Positions 8,637-16,308 are shown, counted from the first letter of the stretch. The stretch is DNA of 35,795 bases from Chloroflexi bacterium OLB13 (GCA_001567485.1 JZRA01000145.1:1-35795), one strand, 5' to 3'. Translations and numbers: made by a program. Notes: generated by a model not told the origin, from the sequence alone.

Positions 8637-8642
8637 TATACT
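8637..8642 (+). promoter_or_regulatory. Candidate -10 box for the ferredoxin-reductase operon
   Basis: TATACT lies 64 bases before the ferredoxin ATG in the 225-base divergent gap between minC and this operon. The -35 region is poor, which would fit an activated or repressor-controlled promoter. Apart from these sites I see nothing coding in the gap. Confidence 0.35.
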
Positions 8643-8705
8643 AGTTGCAACATGGATGTGCTTCGCGCTATTTTCTCGTAAACGAGTTTTTGGCAAGCGA
8701 GGTCA

Positions 8706-8948
8706 ATGATGTTATTGCGTCGCGCCAACAAACCCGCGGCAAGGCCGCACCTCGACCTTGTGATCGATCAAGACCTCTGTTATTCGTGCGGCGCGTGCGT
8801 CGCCGTCTGCCCACCAGACGCGCTGTTCCTGCGCGATATCCGCCTCACCGTCGACCAAGCGACCTGCACTGACTGTAACCGCTGCGTGGCGATGTGTCCC
8901 GTGCACGCGCTGTCGCTGATCCCCCACGAGGGCCGGATTGCGTCGTGA
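8706..8948 (+). CDS. Small 2x[4Fe-4S] ferredoxin
   Basis: A cytoplasmic electron carrier of 80 residues. Two clostridial-type cluster motifs are present: Cys25, 28, 31, 35-Pro (CYSCGACVAVCP) and Cys54, 57, 60, 64-Pro (CTDCNRCVAMCP), so each can bind one [4Fe-4S] cluster in the usual crossed arrangement. A basic N-terminal stretch of ~15 residues precedes the first strand. The start is ATG 8706 or the adjacent ATG 8709, which sits at better spacing from GAGG at 8699-8702. Its TGA overlaps the GTG start of the next gene (GTGA), so the two are translationally coupled. I infer that it is the dedicated electron donor of the flavoprotein encoded next to it. Confidence 0.93.
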   Translation: MMLLRRANKPAARPHLDLVIDQDLCYSCGACVAVCPPDALFLRDIRLTVDQATCTDCNRCVAMCPVHALSLIPHEGRIAS

Positions 8949-10141
8949 ACGCGAGCTATGACGTCGTGGTAGTTGGCGCAGGCCCCGCCGGATCGGCAGC
9001 GGCGATTCGCGCGTCAGAGGCGGGCCTGCGGACTCTGCTGGTCGAAAAGCGGCAGGAGATCGGCGTGCCGGTGCGCTGCGGTGAAGCTACCGATACGCAA
9101 ACGCCGCTGCGGTTCATGCCGTTCGATGCGCGGTGGCTCTGCAATCCCATTGAGAAGTACGCCGTCCACAATGCACAGGGCGAATGCGTCGTTGTCCCCC
9201 CCAGCGCCGAGACGATGATCGTCGACCGCCGTGTGTTCGATCAGGCGCTGGCGAATCACGCGTCGCGCGTCGGCGCTGACGTGCAGGCCAGCACGACCGC
9301 CACCTCTCTGCTGCACACCGATGGCTGCGTGAGCGGTGTCCGGCTCAAGCAGTTCGGGCGCGAACGCAATGTGCACGCCAAGCTCGTCATCGCGGCGGAC
9401 GGCACGGAGTCTCAGGTCGCGCGCTGGGCGGGACTCAAGACTATCCCGCCGATGAGCGACTATTACACCGGCATTCAGTTTCTGCTGGGGGACATGCGCG
9501 GCAGGATGAACCCGCGCTATTGTGAGTATCACATCGGCATGGAATCAATCGCGCCGGCGGGATACGCGTGGGTGTTCCCCAAGTCCGAGGACACCGCCAA
9601 CGTCGGCCTCGTCGTCGCCGCAGACAGAGCTTATCCCGTCAGCGCGCGCGAGTGGCTTGAACGGTTTGTCGCGCAGCGGTACCCCGGCAGCAGCATTCTG
9701 AGCGTCATGGCCGGCGGAATCCCGATCACCGGCGCGATCAAGCGCATGGTCACGGACGGCCTGATGGTCGTTGGGGACGCCGCGCATCAAGCCGATCCAA
9801 TGCTGGCCGGCGGAATCGGCTTAGGCATGATGGGCGCGGAGATGGCGATCGCGGTGGCGGTCGAGGCGATTCAAAGCGGAGACGTCAGCGCGAAACGGCT
9901 TCAGTCCTACGAACAGTTGTGGCGCGCCGAGTTCGGCCAGATGCATGCGGCCCTCTACAGCATCCGTAAGATCATCACACGGATGCCTGAGGCGCAGTTC
10001 GATTCGCTCATCCGAACAGCGGCGAGCCTCCCCCTAGAGACGATGAGTCAGGCCGAGATCATCCTCGCCCTGCTGCGGCATCACCCCGGCCTGCTGCTGG
10101 AAGCCCGAACCCTCATCACCACCGGCCTCGTCCTCAAGTAG
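8945..10141 (+). CDS. Geranylgeranyl reductase family FAD-dependent oxidoreductase
   Basis: A flavoprotein of 398 residues that saturates isoprenoid double bonds (lipid chains, quinone tails or chlorophyll-type side chains). The FAD site is GAGPAGSAAA (residues 11-20) and the second FAD motif GDAAHQADPMLAGG lies at about 277-290. GVPVRCGEA carries Cys45 at the position of the conserved Cys of archaeal digeranylgeranylglycerophospholipid reductases, and the substrate-cavity motif PAGYAWVFP is present. The GTG start at 8945 overlaps the ferredoxin stop; a longer upstream start would overlap the ferredoxin by 50 bases and adds no homology. The actual substrate cannot be read from sequence; menaquinone side chains are a reasonable guess in a bacterium without chlorophyll genes in view. 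Confidence 0.9.
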   Translation: MNASYDVVVVGAGPAGSAAAIRASEAGLRTLLVEKRQEIGVPVRCGEATDTQTPLRFMPFDARWLCNPIEKYAVHNAQGECVVVPPSAETMIVDRRVFDQALANHASRVGADVQASTTATSLLHTDGCVSGVRLKQFGRERNVHAKLVIAADGTESQVARWAGLKTIPPMSDYYTGIQFLLGDMRGRMNPRYCEYHIGMESIAPAGYAWVFPKSEDTANVGLVVAADRAYPVSAREWLERFVAQRYPGSSILSVMAGGIPITGAIKRMVTDGLMVVGDAAHQADPMLAGGIGLGMMGAEMAIAVAVEAIQSGDVSAKRLQSYEQLWRAEFGQMHAALYSIRKIITRMPEAQFDSLIRTAASLPLETMSQAEIILALLRHHPGLLLEARTLITTGLVLK

Positions 10142-10148
10142 ACGCGCG

Positions 10149-12758
10149 CTAACTCCCGGCTTCAGGCGTTGGATCCAACCCACGGAACCCCTGCGGATAA
10201 CCGGGCACAGGCAGGGTCGCGTTCGGGTCGAGTGTAGGCGTGGCCGTCGCGGTCGGCGTGATAGTCGTCACCGGCGCAGCGGTCGGCGGCGCCAGCGCCA
10301 GCGTGAACGTATGTTTGGCCGACATCGACACGCCGCCTTGCACATCGCGCGACTTGACTTTGACCCAATACGAGCCATCGGCCAGCGGCGTGGGAAGCTG
10401 CGCGGTACATGCCGCCGTACACTGCGCCTGACTGAACGTGAGCTTGACCTTTTCCTTCGTCACGGTGTTCTTGATGGTGACGACATAATCCGATGCCGTC
10501 GGCCGCGATGTCCACGTGAACTGCGGCTGGACGGAGAGCGCCTGCCCTTCTTCCGGCAGCAGGATATCGACCGGGCCGGGCAAGTCCGGGATAAACGAGC
10601 GCGTCACCGAGAAGGTCGTCCCGTATGCATTCGTCGCACGCACATTCCAATACACGCGGACGCCGTCCCGCATCTGTAGGCCGAAGGCCGCCGTATCGAC
10701 AACGCACGTATCGTTCGCGCAGGCCGACGTGTGCGACTTTGGCGCGTTCCCGGACGCCAGCACGCCACCCAACGCATCGCTCATCACCAAACTGGTCGAC
10801 TTCGCTAGTCCGCTGGGGTGATACGAAAGCTCGATCGACGTGTCGGTGACGACCACCCCGTCCGGCGGGCCGATCAGCTGCGGCGGTTCGGGCGGAATCG
10901 GCAGGCGGGCGCGGTCGCTGCCGAGGATTTGATAGTCCAGCTTATGCACCTTCGAGATGCCGGTCGGCCCGTCGTACAGCATCGAGGTCATGTTCTTGCC
11001 GGAGACGATCTTCAACACGCCGTTCTTGCGGTTGACGTGCCAGATGTCCGGCGTGCCGTCGCGGTTGTAGTCGGTGACGATCCAGCTAAACCGGTGGATA
11101 TCCGAGCGCTGTGGGGACAACGGCAGCACATCCTGCTCAAGCACGTTCTGGAAGTTGTTGCCCTCCAGAATCGTGACACGGGTCTTGCCGTCGGCGCGGG
11201 CGTGCGGCTCGATCACCCACAGGTCGGCTTTGCCGTCACGGTCGTAATCGGCCAGCGCGAAGCTGACGTCGGTGTAATCGCTCGGAGCCTCGATGCTCGC
11301 CGTGCGGTCACCGATCATCGCCATCGGATCGAGGCCGTTGACGACGCGCACGCGCACGGTATCGGCCGCGTAGTCCGGAATAATCGCGTACAGGTCGAGG
11401 TTGCCGTCGCGGTCGTAGTCAGCCACGGCAAAGCGAACCTCATCGCCGAGATAACCGAACGCCGTCGGGGAGTCTTCAATCAGATACTGCGGGTCGGCGC
11501 CGCTGAGGATGCGCAGCGCGGTCGCTCCGCTGCTGTCCAAGCGCCGGTGAACGACCCAGAGGTCAGGCGTGCCGTCGCCGTCGTGATCGCCTGCGGCGAA
11601 CGCCGTGTTGAGCGACTCCGGCTGTGGCGGCAGGCTGCTGCGCGGCACGGACAGCGCCGAAGTCGGCCCACTGCCGTCGTACACCGTGAGAATCACCGGG
11701 CCTCCGTCATCCGGCCGCAGATCGACCACCCACAGGTCGGCCCGCGTGTCGCGGTTCCAGTCGTAGCGCAGGTCGGAGATGACCGGCAGCACACCTTCGC
11801 CATGTAGGACGGCGGCATACGGCGTGCAGACCTCGTAGCCGTCCGAAATCCGGCGCATACAGCCGCTGTAAGTATGATCGCCGTCACGCACGACCCACCC
11901 CGAAAGCTCGGTTCCGCCGATGTCGAGCCGGCTGTCGTAATAGCGCAGCGAGAAATGGACGTGCGGGCCGGTCGTGTAGCCGCCGCACCCCACCCCCATG
12001 CCCTCGTTGGCAAGCGGATCGCCGCGCAGGACGTTCTGGCCGTTCTGCACGCGCTCGTTGACGACGTGGTAATAGCCAGTGCGATAGCCGCCGGCATGAT
12101 CGACGCGGATGAAGTTCGGGCAGTCCGAGCTGCGCCATACGACACCGCTTTCCGCCGCGCGCACCAGCCCGACGCCGGGCCCCCACGCGAAATCGAGCGC
12201 GCTCCACGGCCGCGCCGACCCGACACCGCTGTCCGGATGCGGGCCGCCGGTCATCGTCCATGTTTGGCCGGGTTCCCACGGCAGCGCGAAATACAAGCCC
12301 GGCGCCGCCGCTTCCCCACGGGCCACCTGCGCCGCTTCGATCAACAGATCGCGCGCGCCCTGCGGTATCAATCCACTGGGGATCTGCTCGATATAACTGT
12401 AAAACGCCGGCGTGTATTCGATGGCCGCGTCGATCTGGCCGGTCGACTCGTCGCGGCGCGTGATGAACAGCTTGAGATCCGGCTCGGCGTGAATCCCCTC
12501 CGGCGCACGCGTCACCAACAGACCGAACGACCACGGGCCGCTGACCACGACATCGCTGACGAGCGGCTCGGTTACGGGAAAAGCCGGATCGACCGTTTGC
12601 GCGGCGAACACGGCGGCTTCGGCCTTTACCGCCTCTGAAATCTCGGCGATCTCCCGGTTATGCTGTACGGCCGGCAGGCCGATCAGCAGGCCGGCGGCCG
12701 CAGCAGCGATGAGACCCACCGCAGCAATCGTTAAGCCCATCCGGCGGCGTTGGCGCAT
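10149..12758 (-). CDS. Secreted M23 peptidase with FG-GAP repeats and Ig-like domains
   Basis: An 869-residue exported protein. A signal anchor occupies residues ~8-28. The peptidase domain (about 165-275) is of the beta-lytic/LasA type: GGPHPDSG supplies the first zinc His (~172), SALDFAWG the Asp (~187), YYHV a catalytic His and TGPHVHF the final His pair (~266). Such enzymes cut peptide cross-links or glycine-rich proteins. Residues ~300-590 hold FG-GAP/VCBS-type repeats with calcium-loop sequences such as DYDRDGNLDLY and DYDRDGKADLW, predicting a beta-propeller. Two Ig/fibronectin-like domains follow (~600-820) and a Thr/Pro tail ends the protein. AGAGGAA lies nine bases before the ATG. 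It converges on the reductase gene with seven bases between. Confidence 0.88.
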   Translation of the reverse strand: MRQRRRMGLTIAAVGLIAAAAAGLLIGLPAVQHNREIAEISEAVKAEAAVFAAQTVDPAFPVTEPLVSDVVVSGPWSFGLLVTRAPEGIHAEPDLKLFITRRDESTGQIDAAIEYTPAFYSYIEQIPSGLIPQGARDLLIEAAQVARGEAAAPGLYFALPWEPGQTWTMTGGPHPDSGVGSARPWSALDFAWGPGVGLVRAAESGVVWRSSDCPNFIRVDHAGGYRTGYYHVVNERVQNGQNVLRGDPLANEGMGVGCGGYTTGPHVHFSLRYYDSRLDIGGTELSGWVVRDGDHTYSGCMRRISDGYEVCTPYAAVLHGEGVLPVISDLRYDWNRDTRADLWVVDLRPDDGGPVILTVYDGSGPTSALSVPRSSLPPQPESLNTAFAAGDHDGDGTPDLWVVHRRLDSSGATALRILSGADPQYLIEDSPTAFGYLGDEVRFAVADYDRDGNLDLYAIIPDYAADTVRVRVVNGLDPMAMIGDRTASIEAPSDYTDVSFALADYDRDGKADLWVIEPHARADGKTRVTILEGNNFQNVLEQDVLPLSPQRSDIHRFSWIVTDYNRDGTPDIWHVNRKNGVLKIVSGKNMTSMLYDGPTGISKVHKLDYQILGSDRARLPIPPEPPQLIGPPDGVVVTDTSIELSYHPSGLAKSTSLVMSDALGGVLASGNAPKSHTSACANDTCVVDTAAFGLQMRDGVRVYWNVRATNAYGTTFSVTRSFIPDLPGPVDILLPEEGQALSVQPQFTWTSRPTASDYVVTIKNTVTKEKVKLTFSQAQCTAACTAQLPTPLADGSYWVKVKSRDVQGGVSMSAKHTFTLALAPPTAAPVTTITPTATATPTLDPNATLPVPGYPQGFRGLDPTPEAGS

Positions 12759-12820
12759 GGTTTATGTTCCTCTCGCCGGTCGCGCACGGCTTCCGGCTGT
12801 ACACTAACAACGCTCTCCCA

Positions 12821-12828
12821 CTAGTATA
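12821..12828. promoter_or_regulatory. Overlapping divergent -10 boxes
   Basis: AGTATAAT contains TATAAT on the plus strand (12823-12828, facing the Wzz-like gene) and TATACT on the minus strand (12821-12826, facing the M23 gene). The two would compete for polymerase. Neither has a good -35. Confidence 0.35.
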
Positions 12829-12834
12829 ATGTGC

Positions 12835-12864
12835 GACGGCCAGACCACCATGAACGACGCTGGC
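12835..12864 (+). promoter_or_regulatory. Inverted repeat in the leader of the Wzz-like gene
   Basis: CGGCCAG (12835-12841) and CTGGCCG (12858-12864) pair across a 16-base loop immediately downstream of the plus-strand -10. It could be an operator or an mRNA 5' hairpin; there is no T-run, so it is not a terminator. Confidence 0.3.
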
Positions 12865-12915
12865 CGAACATAACAGTTTCGTTATTTACGCGCCAGCGCA
12901 CACGGAGGATCAACG

Positions 12916-13596
12916 ATGGAACCCACGCAGATCATGCGCATTTTGCTGCGGCGCTGGTGGCTGGTGCTTCTTCCGGTCATTGTCGCCGGTGTGTTCGTCG
13001 TGCCTGACCTTCTGGCGCGGCCCTCTGGCAGCACGGGCTTCAACGTCACGATCCGCTATACCGCCGCGCAGGTCTTAGAGGCGATCCCGCAGCGCGATGG
13101 CGATTATCAGGACGTGTGGCTGGCCTCGGAGCTGACCGTCAACGCGTTCACCGACTGGATCGGCGGCAGCCGATTCTTGGCGGCCGTCCGCGACGCGCTC
13201 GCCGCGAAGGGCGCAACCTTCCCGATCGATGGTTTGGGCTTTGGCGCTGACGCCGAAAAGAGCGTCGGCCGCATCGACATCGGCTGGCACGACCCGGATG
13301 AGCTGACGGCGATCACAACCGCCGTCGTCAACGTGCTGACCGGGCAGAACGGCGCGGTGTTCCCGCAGTTGGGCGGCGTCAACGCGCAGGTTCAACTGCT
13401 CGATACCCCGCAGGTCGTGCCTGCCCCGCCGCCGCTCACCAGCCGGATCGGGCCGGTGCTGCGCCTGTTCGTCGCTTTGGCCGGCGGCGTGCTGCTTGCG
13501 ATTGCGTTCGATTCGCTCGATCCGGTCATCCGCCGGCGCGATCAGATCAACCGCCAGATGCTGCGCGTGTTGGGAACCGTGCCGCGTCAGAGTTAG
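12916..13596 (+). CDS. Wzz/chain-length-determinant-like membrane protein
   Basis: A 226-residue inner-membrane protein with two membrane segments, at about 14-32 (after RRWW) and 178-200, flanking an extracytoplasmic domain. This is the arrangement of polysaccharide co-polymerases (Wzz family), with a short basic cytoplasmic tail and no kinase domain. It starts with RILLRRWWLVLLPVIVAG, very typical of the family's N-terminus, and GGAGG lies eight bases upstream of the ATG. At 226 residues it is shorter than Wzz (~320), so the periplasmic coiled-coil is reduced. No glycosyltransferase, flippase or tyrosine kinase gene is adjacent. The function is thus inferred from topology only. Its TAG overlaps the TAA of the convergent gene. 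Confidence 0.7.
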   Translation: MEPTQIMRILLRRWWLVLLPVIVAGVFVVPDLLARPSGSTGFNVTIRYTAAQVLEAIPQRDGDYQDVWLASELTVNAFTDWIGGSRFLAAVRDALAAKGATFPIDGLGFGADAEKSVGRIDIGWHDPDELTAITTAVVNVLTGQNGAVFPQLGGVNAQVQLLDTPQVVPAPPPLTSRIGPVLRLFVALAGGVLLAIAFDSLDPVIRRRDQINRQMLRVLGTVPRQS

Positions 13597-13889
13597 GCCG
13601 GGCCGTCATCGTACTGGCTCGCCGCGCGGGCCGACTGTCGCGTGAAATACAGCGCCGCGATGATCGTGACAATAGCGAGCACCGCGCCAAGCGGCACGCC
13701 GTAGACGACCGCCAGCAGCGGATCGGCGTTGTTGTTGGTCGCCAGCACGAGGCTCATGGCGATGGCGCACAGCGCCGTGCCGACCGCGGCGACGCGCCAC
13801 GGTGGCCCCCACTGCCGGCGGATGCCGAGGTAGCAGTAAACCATCGCGACGGCCAAACCTGCGAAGAACAGAAGTGACGGTGTGCTCAT
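13593..13889 (-). CDS. Small membrane protein, three predicted helices
   Basis: A hypothetical protein of 98 residues from the ATG at 13887-13889. Hydrophobic segments lie at about 4-20, 30-48 and 56-77, with a basic loop (IRRQWGPPWR) and a polar tail (SARAASQYDDGPA). I do not recognise a family. The longer upstream reading to 13994 has no ribosome site and a low-hydrophobicity, non-membrane start, so I shortened it. A TATAAT on the minus strand at 13939-13944 could be its -10 but lacks a -35. It converges on the Wzz-like gene with the two stop codons overlapping. Confidence 0.6.
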   Translation of the reverse strand: MSTPSLLFFAGLAVAMVYCYLGIRRQWGPPWRVAAVGTALCAIAMSLVLATNNNADPLLAVVYGVPLGAVLAIVTIIAALYFTRQSARAASQYDDGPA

Positions 13890-14033
13890 GGGCTGCGCGG
13901 AGCCTTTCCAAACAGACGTTGAGGGCGCCAATGCACCCATTATAGGGGCTTGTGGCAATCCCCTGCGTAAAGCTCGCCTTTCCCATTGACACACTCCGGC
14001 GGTGATCGTACAATGCGCGGACGCTGTCGAGGC

Positions 14034-14063
14034 TTGAACCCGTCGTAACGGTCATGCTATACT
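14034..14063 (+). promoter_or_regulatory. Promoter of the tRNA/rpmG cluster
   Basis: TTGAAC (14034-14039), an 18-base spacer and TATACT (14058-14063) preceded by TGC (extended -10). The transcript would begin about 5 bases before tRNA-Thr. This is the best promoter in the window. Confidence 0.6.
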
Positions 14064-14074
14064 TTCGAGCGAAG

Positions 14075-14146
14075 GCCGCCGTAGCTCAACGGTAGAGCAC
14101 CGCTCTTGTAAAGCGACGGTTATGGGTTCAAATCCCATCGGCGGCT
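14075..14146 (+). tRNA. tRNA-Thr (anticodon TGT)
   Basis: 72 bases with a complete cloverleaf. The acceptor stem GCCGCCG pairs with CGGCGGC (14139-14145), the anticodon stem-loop is CCGCT-CTTGTAA-AGCGA and the T-arm is GGGTTCAAATCCC. The 3' CCA is not encoded. It is the first gene of the cluster. Confidence 0.96.
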
Positions 14147-14174
14147 ATGGGCGAAAGCCCGGTTAACAAGATGC

Positions 14175-14258
14175 GGGTCGGTGTCCCGAGTGGCAAAGGG
14201 GGCTGACTGTAAATCAGCTGCGTACAGCGCTTCGCAGGTTCGAGTCCTGCCCGGCCCA
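14175..14258 (+). tRNA. tRNA-Tyr (anticodon GTA)
   Basis: 84 bases, a class II tRNA with a long variable arm (14219-14234). The acceptor GGGTCGG pairs with CCGGCCC (14251-14257), with one T-G wobble. The anticodon loop CTGTAAA carries GTA. No encoded CCA triplet directly follows the discriminator A. Confidence 0.95.
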
Positions 14259-14285
14259 CACCGATACTTCACGTATCGCCCGCAT

Positions 14286-14357
14286 GCCATTGTAGCTCAG
14301 GGGCAGAGCATTCCCTTGGTAAGGGAAAGGTCATGGGTTCAAATCCCATCAATGGCT
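14286..14357 (+). tRNA. tRNA-Thr (anticodon GGT)
   Basis: 72 bases. The acceptor GCCATTG pairs with CAATGGC, the anticodon stem-loop TTCCC-TTGGTAA-GGGAA carries GGT, and the T-arm is identical to that of the first tRNA-Thr. In many bacteria tuf follows this tRNA; here rpmG follows directly. Confidence 0.96.
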
Positions 14358-14399
14358 TTTTGGTGTTAACCTCGACGATCACTGTTTGGGCAGGGTGAG

Positions 14400-14567
14400 A
14401 TGGCTAAGAAGAGTAAGGGAAACCGGATCCTCATCAAGCTCCGCAGCACGGAAAGCGGCCATATGTATGTGACGTTCAAAAACCGTCGCAACGACGCGAA
14501 CCGGCTGGAGCTGAAGAAGTACGATCCGTTGGTCCGTAAGCACGTACTGTACCGCGAGACCAAGTAG
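14400..14567 (+). CDS. rpmG: 50S ribosomal protein L33
   Basis: A 55-residue protein of the large ribosomal subunit, located at the E-site side. The sequence [20 protein letters not shown] followed by [18 protein letters not shown] and [11 protein letters not shown] is the classic L33 layout. The zinc-binding Cys pairs of the C+ type are absent, so this is the zinc-independent form. AGGGTGAG directly precedes the ATG. It lies between tRNA-Thr(GGT) and tRNA-Trp, the usual place for L33 upstream of secE. Confidence 0.96.
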   Translation: MAKKSKGNRILIKLRSTESGHMYVTFKNRRNDANRLELKKYDPLVRKHVLYRETK

Positions 14568-14589
14568 GTCACGGGCAGTTCGCCGCCGT

Positions 14590-14661
14590 AGGGGCATGGT
14601 GTCAACGGCAGCACAGCGGTCTCCAAAACCGTTAGTGGGGGTTCGAATCCCTCTGCCCCTG
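14590..14661 (+). tRNA. tRNA-Trp (anticodon CCA)
   Basis: 72 bases. The acceptor AGGGGCA pairs with TGCCCCT (14654-14660), the anticodon stem-loop GCGGT-CTCCAAA-ACCGT carries CCA, and the discriminator is G. Its usual neighbour secE follows. Confidence 0.96.
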
Positions 14662-14672
14662 TTGTAGCCAAG

Positions 14673-14697
14673 CACCGTCCCTCTGGACGGTGTTTTT
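14673..14697 (+). terminator. Rho-independent terminator between tRNA-Trp and secE
   Basis: An 8-bp stem CACCGTCC/GGACGGTG with a CTCT loop followed by T5 (14693-14697). It would end the tRNA/rpmG transcript, or attenuate read-through into secE-nusG, since no clear promoter separates them. Confidence 0.85.
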
Positions 14698-14718
14698 ATG
14701 AGTGAAGGAAACCGAGTT

Positions 14719-15162
14719 ATGACGACAGACACGCCGCGTTCCGGCCGCCGCCGCCCAGCCACAAAACCGGCTGAGATCGTGGCCGAGGAAGTTGTAGAAG
14801 AATCCAAAGGCATCACCGCCGCCAAGGGCCGCGCGACACCCGGCCGCCGTCAAGTCGATGCGGTGACGGAAACGCACCGTGGCCCGCTCGGCCGCCTGCG
14901 CGACTACCTCGACGGCGTTCGCAGCGAGCTGGATAAAGTCGTTTGGCCGACCCGTACAGAGACCATCGGGCTGTTTCGCGTCGTCCTGTTCGTGACGATC
15001 GCTTCGGCTGTTGTGCTTGGGCTGATCGCCGTCGTGTTCAACGAACTGTTCGCGGTTGGCTTGCGGCAGCCTATCGTGTTCGTGATCGTTGGCGCGGCTG
15101 TGGCAGCGATTACCTTCGTCGTCTTGCGGGGCAATCGCGGCGGCGCCGCATCCCCCCGATAA
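14719..15162 (+). CDS. secE: Protein translocase subunit SecE
   Basis: The clamp subunit of the SecYEG channel in the inner membrane. The 147 residues consist of a ~65-residue charged, Arg/Pro-rich N-terminal extension, the conserved amphipathic helix with YLDGVRSELDKVVWPTRTET (the family signature), a membrane segment (about 93-120) and a second hydrophobic segment near the C-terminus (IVFVIVGAAVAAITFVVL). The start is the ATG at 14719 with AAGGA upstream. An in-frame ATG at 14698 abuts the terminator T-run and is unlikely to be used. It is followed by nusG after 24 bases, the standard order. Confidence 0.94.
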   Translation: MTTDTPRSGRRRPATKPAEIVAEEVVEESKGITAAKGRATPGRRQVDAVTETHRGPLGRLRDYLDGVRSELDKVVWPTRTETIGLFRVVLFVTIASAVVLGLIAVVFNELFAVGLRQPIVFVIVGAAVAAITFVVLRGNRGGAASPR

Positions 15163-15186
15163 CCACGAGACAAAGGACGCCGGACG

Positions 15187-15837
15187 ATGGCAAAAAAGAA
15201 GCAGTTGGAGACTCAGGACTACGATCCTGAACCCGTAACCATCGAAAGCGGCGGCGATCTGGAAGATGGCAGCGTGCTTGACGTTCGGGTTCCGCTCGAA
15301 GGCGAGCGCGACCCGGAACGCCGCTGGTATGTCGTGCACTGCTACAGCGGTCACGAAAACAAGGTGAAGCACGCCGTGCTTCAGCGTATCCAGACAATGG
15401 GTATGCAGGACAAGATCTTCGACGTGCTGATCCCGACCGCCGAGGAAATCGAGGTCAAGGAAGGCAAGCAGCGCAAGGTCGAAAAGCGCGTGTTCCCCGG
15501 CTATATCCTCGTCGAAATGAAGATGGATGAGGACTCGTGGTACGTCGTGCGTAACACCACCGGCGTGACCGGCTTCGTTGGCATGGGCACCGAACCCACC
15601 CCGCTCAGCGAAGAAGAAGTCAAGAAGATCATGCGCCAGATGGAAAGTGAAGTGCCGGTCGTCAAGGTCAACTTCAAGCTGGGCGACAAGGTACGCATCG
15701 TCAGCGGCCCGTTCAACGACATCATCGGTGTCGTGTCGGACATCTACCCTGACCGCAACAAGGTCAAGGTCTTGGTGAGCTTCTTCGGGCGCGAGACGCC
15801 TGTCGAGGTCGACTTCCTAGAAGTCGAAAAGTCATAA
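15187..15837 (+). CDS. nusG: Transcription termination/antitermination factor NusG
   Basis: This factor binds RNA polymerase and couples it to Rho or ribosomes. The 216 residues comprise a ~45-residue acidic N-terminal extension, then the NGN domain beginning RRWYVVHCYSGHENKVK with VFPGYILVEM and the tip motif VRNTTGVTGFVG, and a C-terminal KOW domain (GDKVRIVSGPFNDIIGVVSD, about 160-215). All core motifs are intact. AAAGGA lies upstream of the ATG. It lies between secE and rplK as in most bacteria. Confidence 0.97.
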   Translation: MAKKKQLETQDYDPEPVTIESGGDLEDGSVLDVRVPLEGERDPERRWYVVHCYSGHENKVKHAVLQRIQTMGMQDKIFDVLIPTAEEIEVKEGKQRKVEKRVFPGYILVEMKMDEDSWYVVRNTTGVTGFVGMGTEPTPLSEEEVKKIMRQMESEVPVVKVNFKLGDKVRIVSGPFNDIIGVVSDIYPDRNKVKVLVSFFGRETPVEVDFLEVEKS

Positions 15838-15882
15838 GTTCGTTACTCCACGCTTCGGAGTTAGCACAAAGGCAGCAGCACA

Positions 15883-16308
15883 ATGGCAAAGAAAATCAAG
15901 GCAGTCGTCAAGCTGGCGATCAACGCCGGCAAGGCCACCCCAGCCCCCCCGATTGGCCCCGCGCTCGCGCAGCACGGCATCAACCTGATGGGCTTCTGCA
16001 AGGAATACAACGCCCGTACCGCCAACCGTATGGGCGAGATCGTCCCGGCTGAGATCACCATCTTCCAAGACGGGTCGTTCAAGTTCGTCCTGAAGTCCCC
16101 GCCGACCTCGTTCCTCATCAAGAAGGCCGCCGGCGTCGACAAGGGCGCGGCAAACCCGCTGACCCAAAAGGTCGGCAAGCTGTCGCGCAAGCAGCTTCAG
16201 GAGATCGCCGAGGTCAAGAAGGACGACCTCAACGCGCTCGACATCGAAGCCGCCATGCGCCAGATCGCCGGCACCGCCCGCCAAATGGGCATCGAAGTCG
16301 AACAATAG
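15883..16308 (+). CDS. rplK: 50S ribosomal protein L11
   Basis: A 141-residue protein of the GTPase-associated centre that binds 23S rRNA helices 43/44. It has the N-terminal signature [24 protein letters not shown] segment (residues ~8-28), [13 protein letters not shown], and the C-terminal RNA-binding domain with [13 protein letters not shown] and the terminal [13 protein letters not shown]. The length equals the family standard. It starts 45 bases after nusG and probably shares its transcript. Confidence 0.97.
   Translation: MAKKIKAVVKLAINAGKATPAPPIGPALAQHGINLMGFCKEYNARTANRMGEIVPAEITIFQDGSFKFVLKSPPTSFLIKKAAGVDKGAANPLTQKVGKLSRKQLQEIAEVKKDDLNALDIEAAMRQIAGTARQMGIEVEQ

Noticed and set aside
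8537..8731. 64-codon minus-strand frame upstream of minC
   Set aside because: No ribosome site or family likeness, and it covers the promoter and operator region of the ferredoxin operon.
11950..12260. Loss of the first zinc His in the M23 domain (SALDF instead of HxxxD)
   Set aside because: In the beta-lytic/LasA subfamily the first His lies further upstream, in GGPHPDSG, and this is present. The site looks complete.
14698..14718. In-frame upstream ATG for secE
   Set aside because: It abuts the terminator T-run and has no ribosome site; ATG 14719 has AAGGA upstream.
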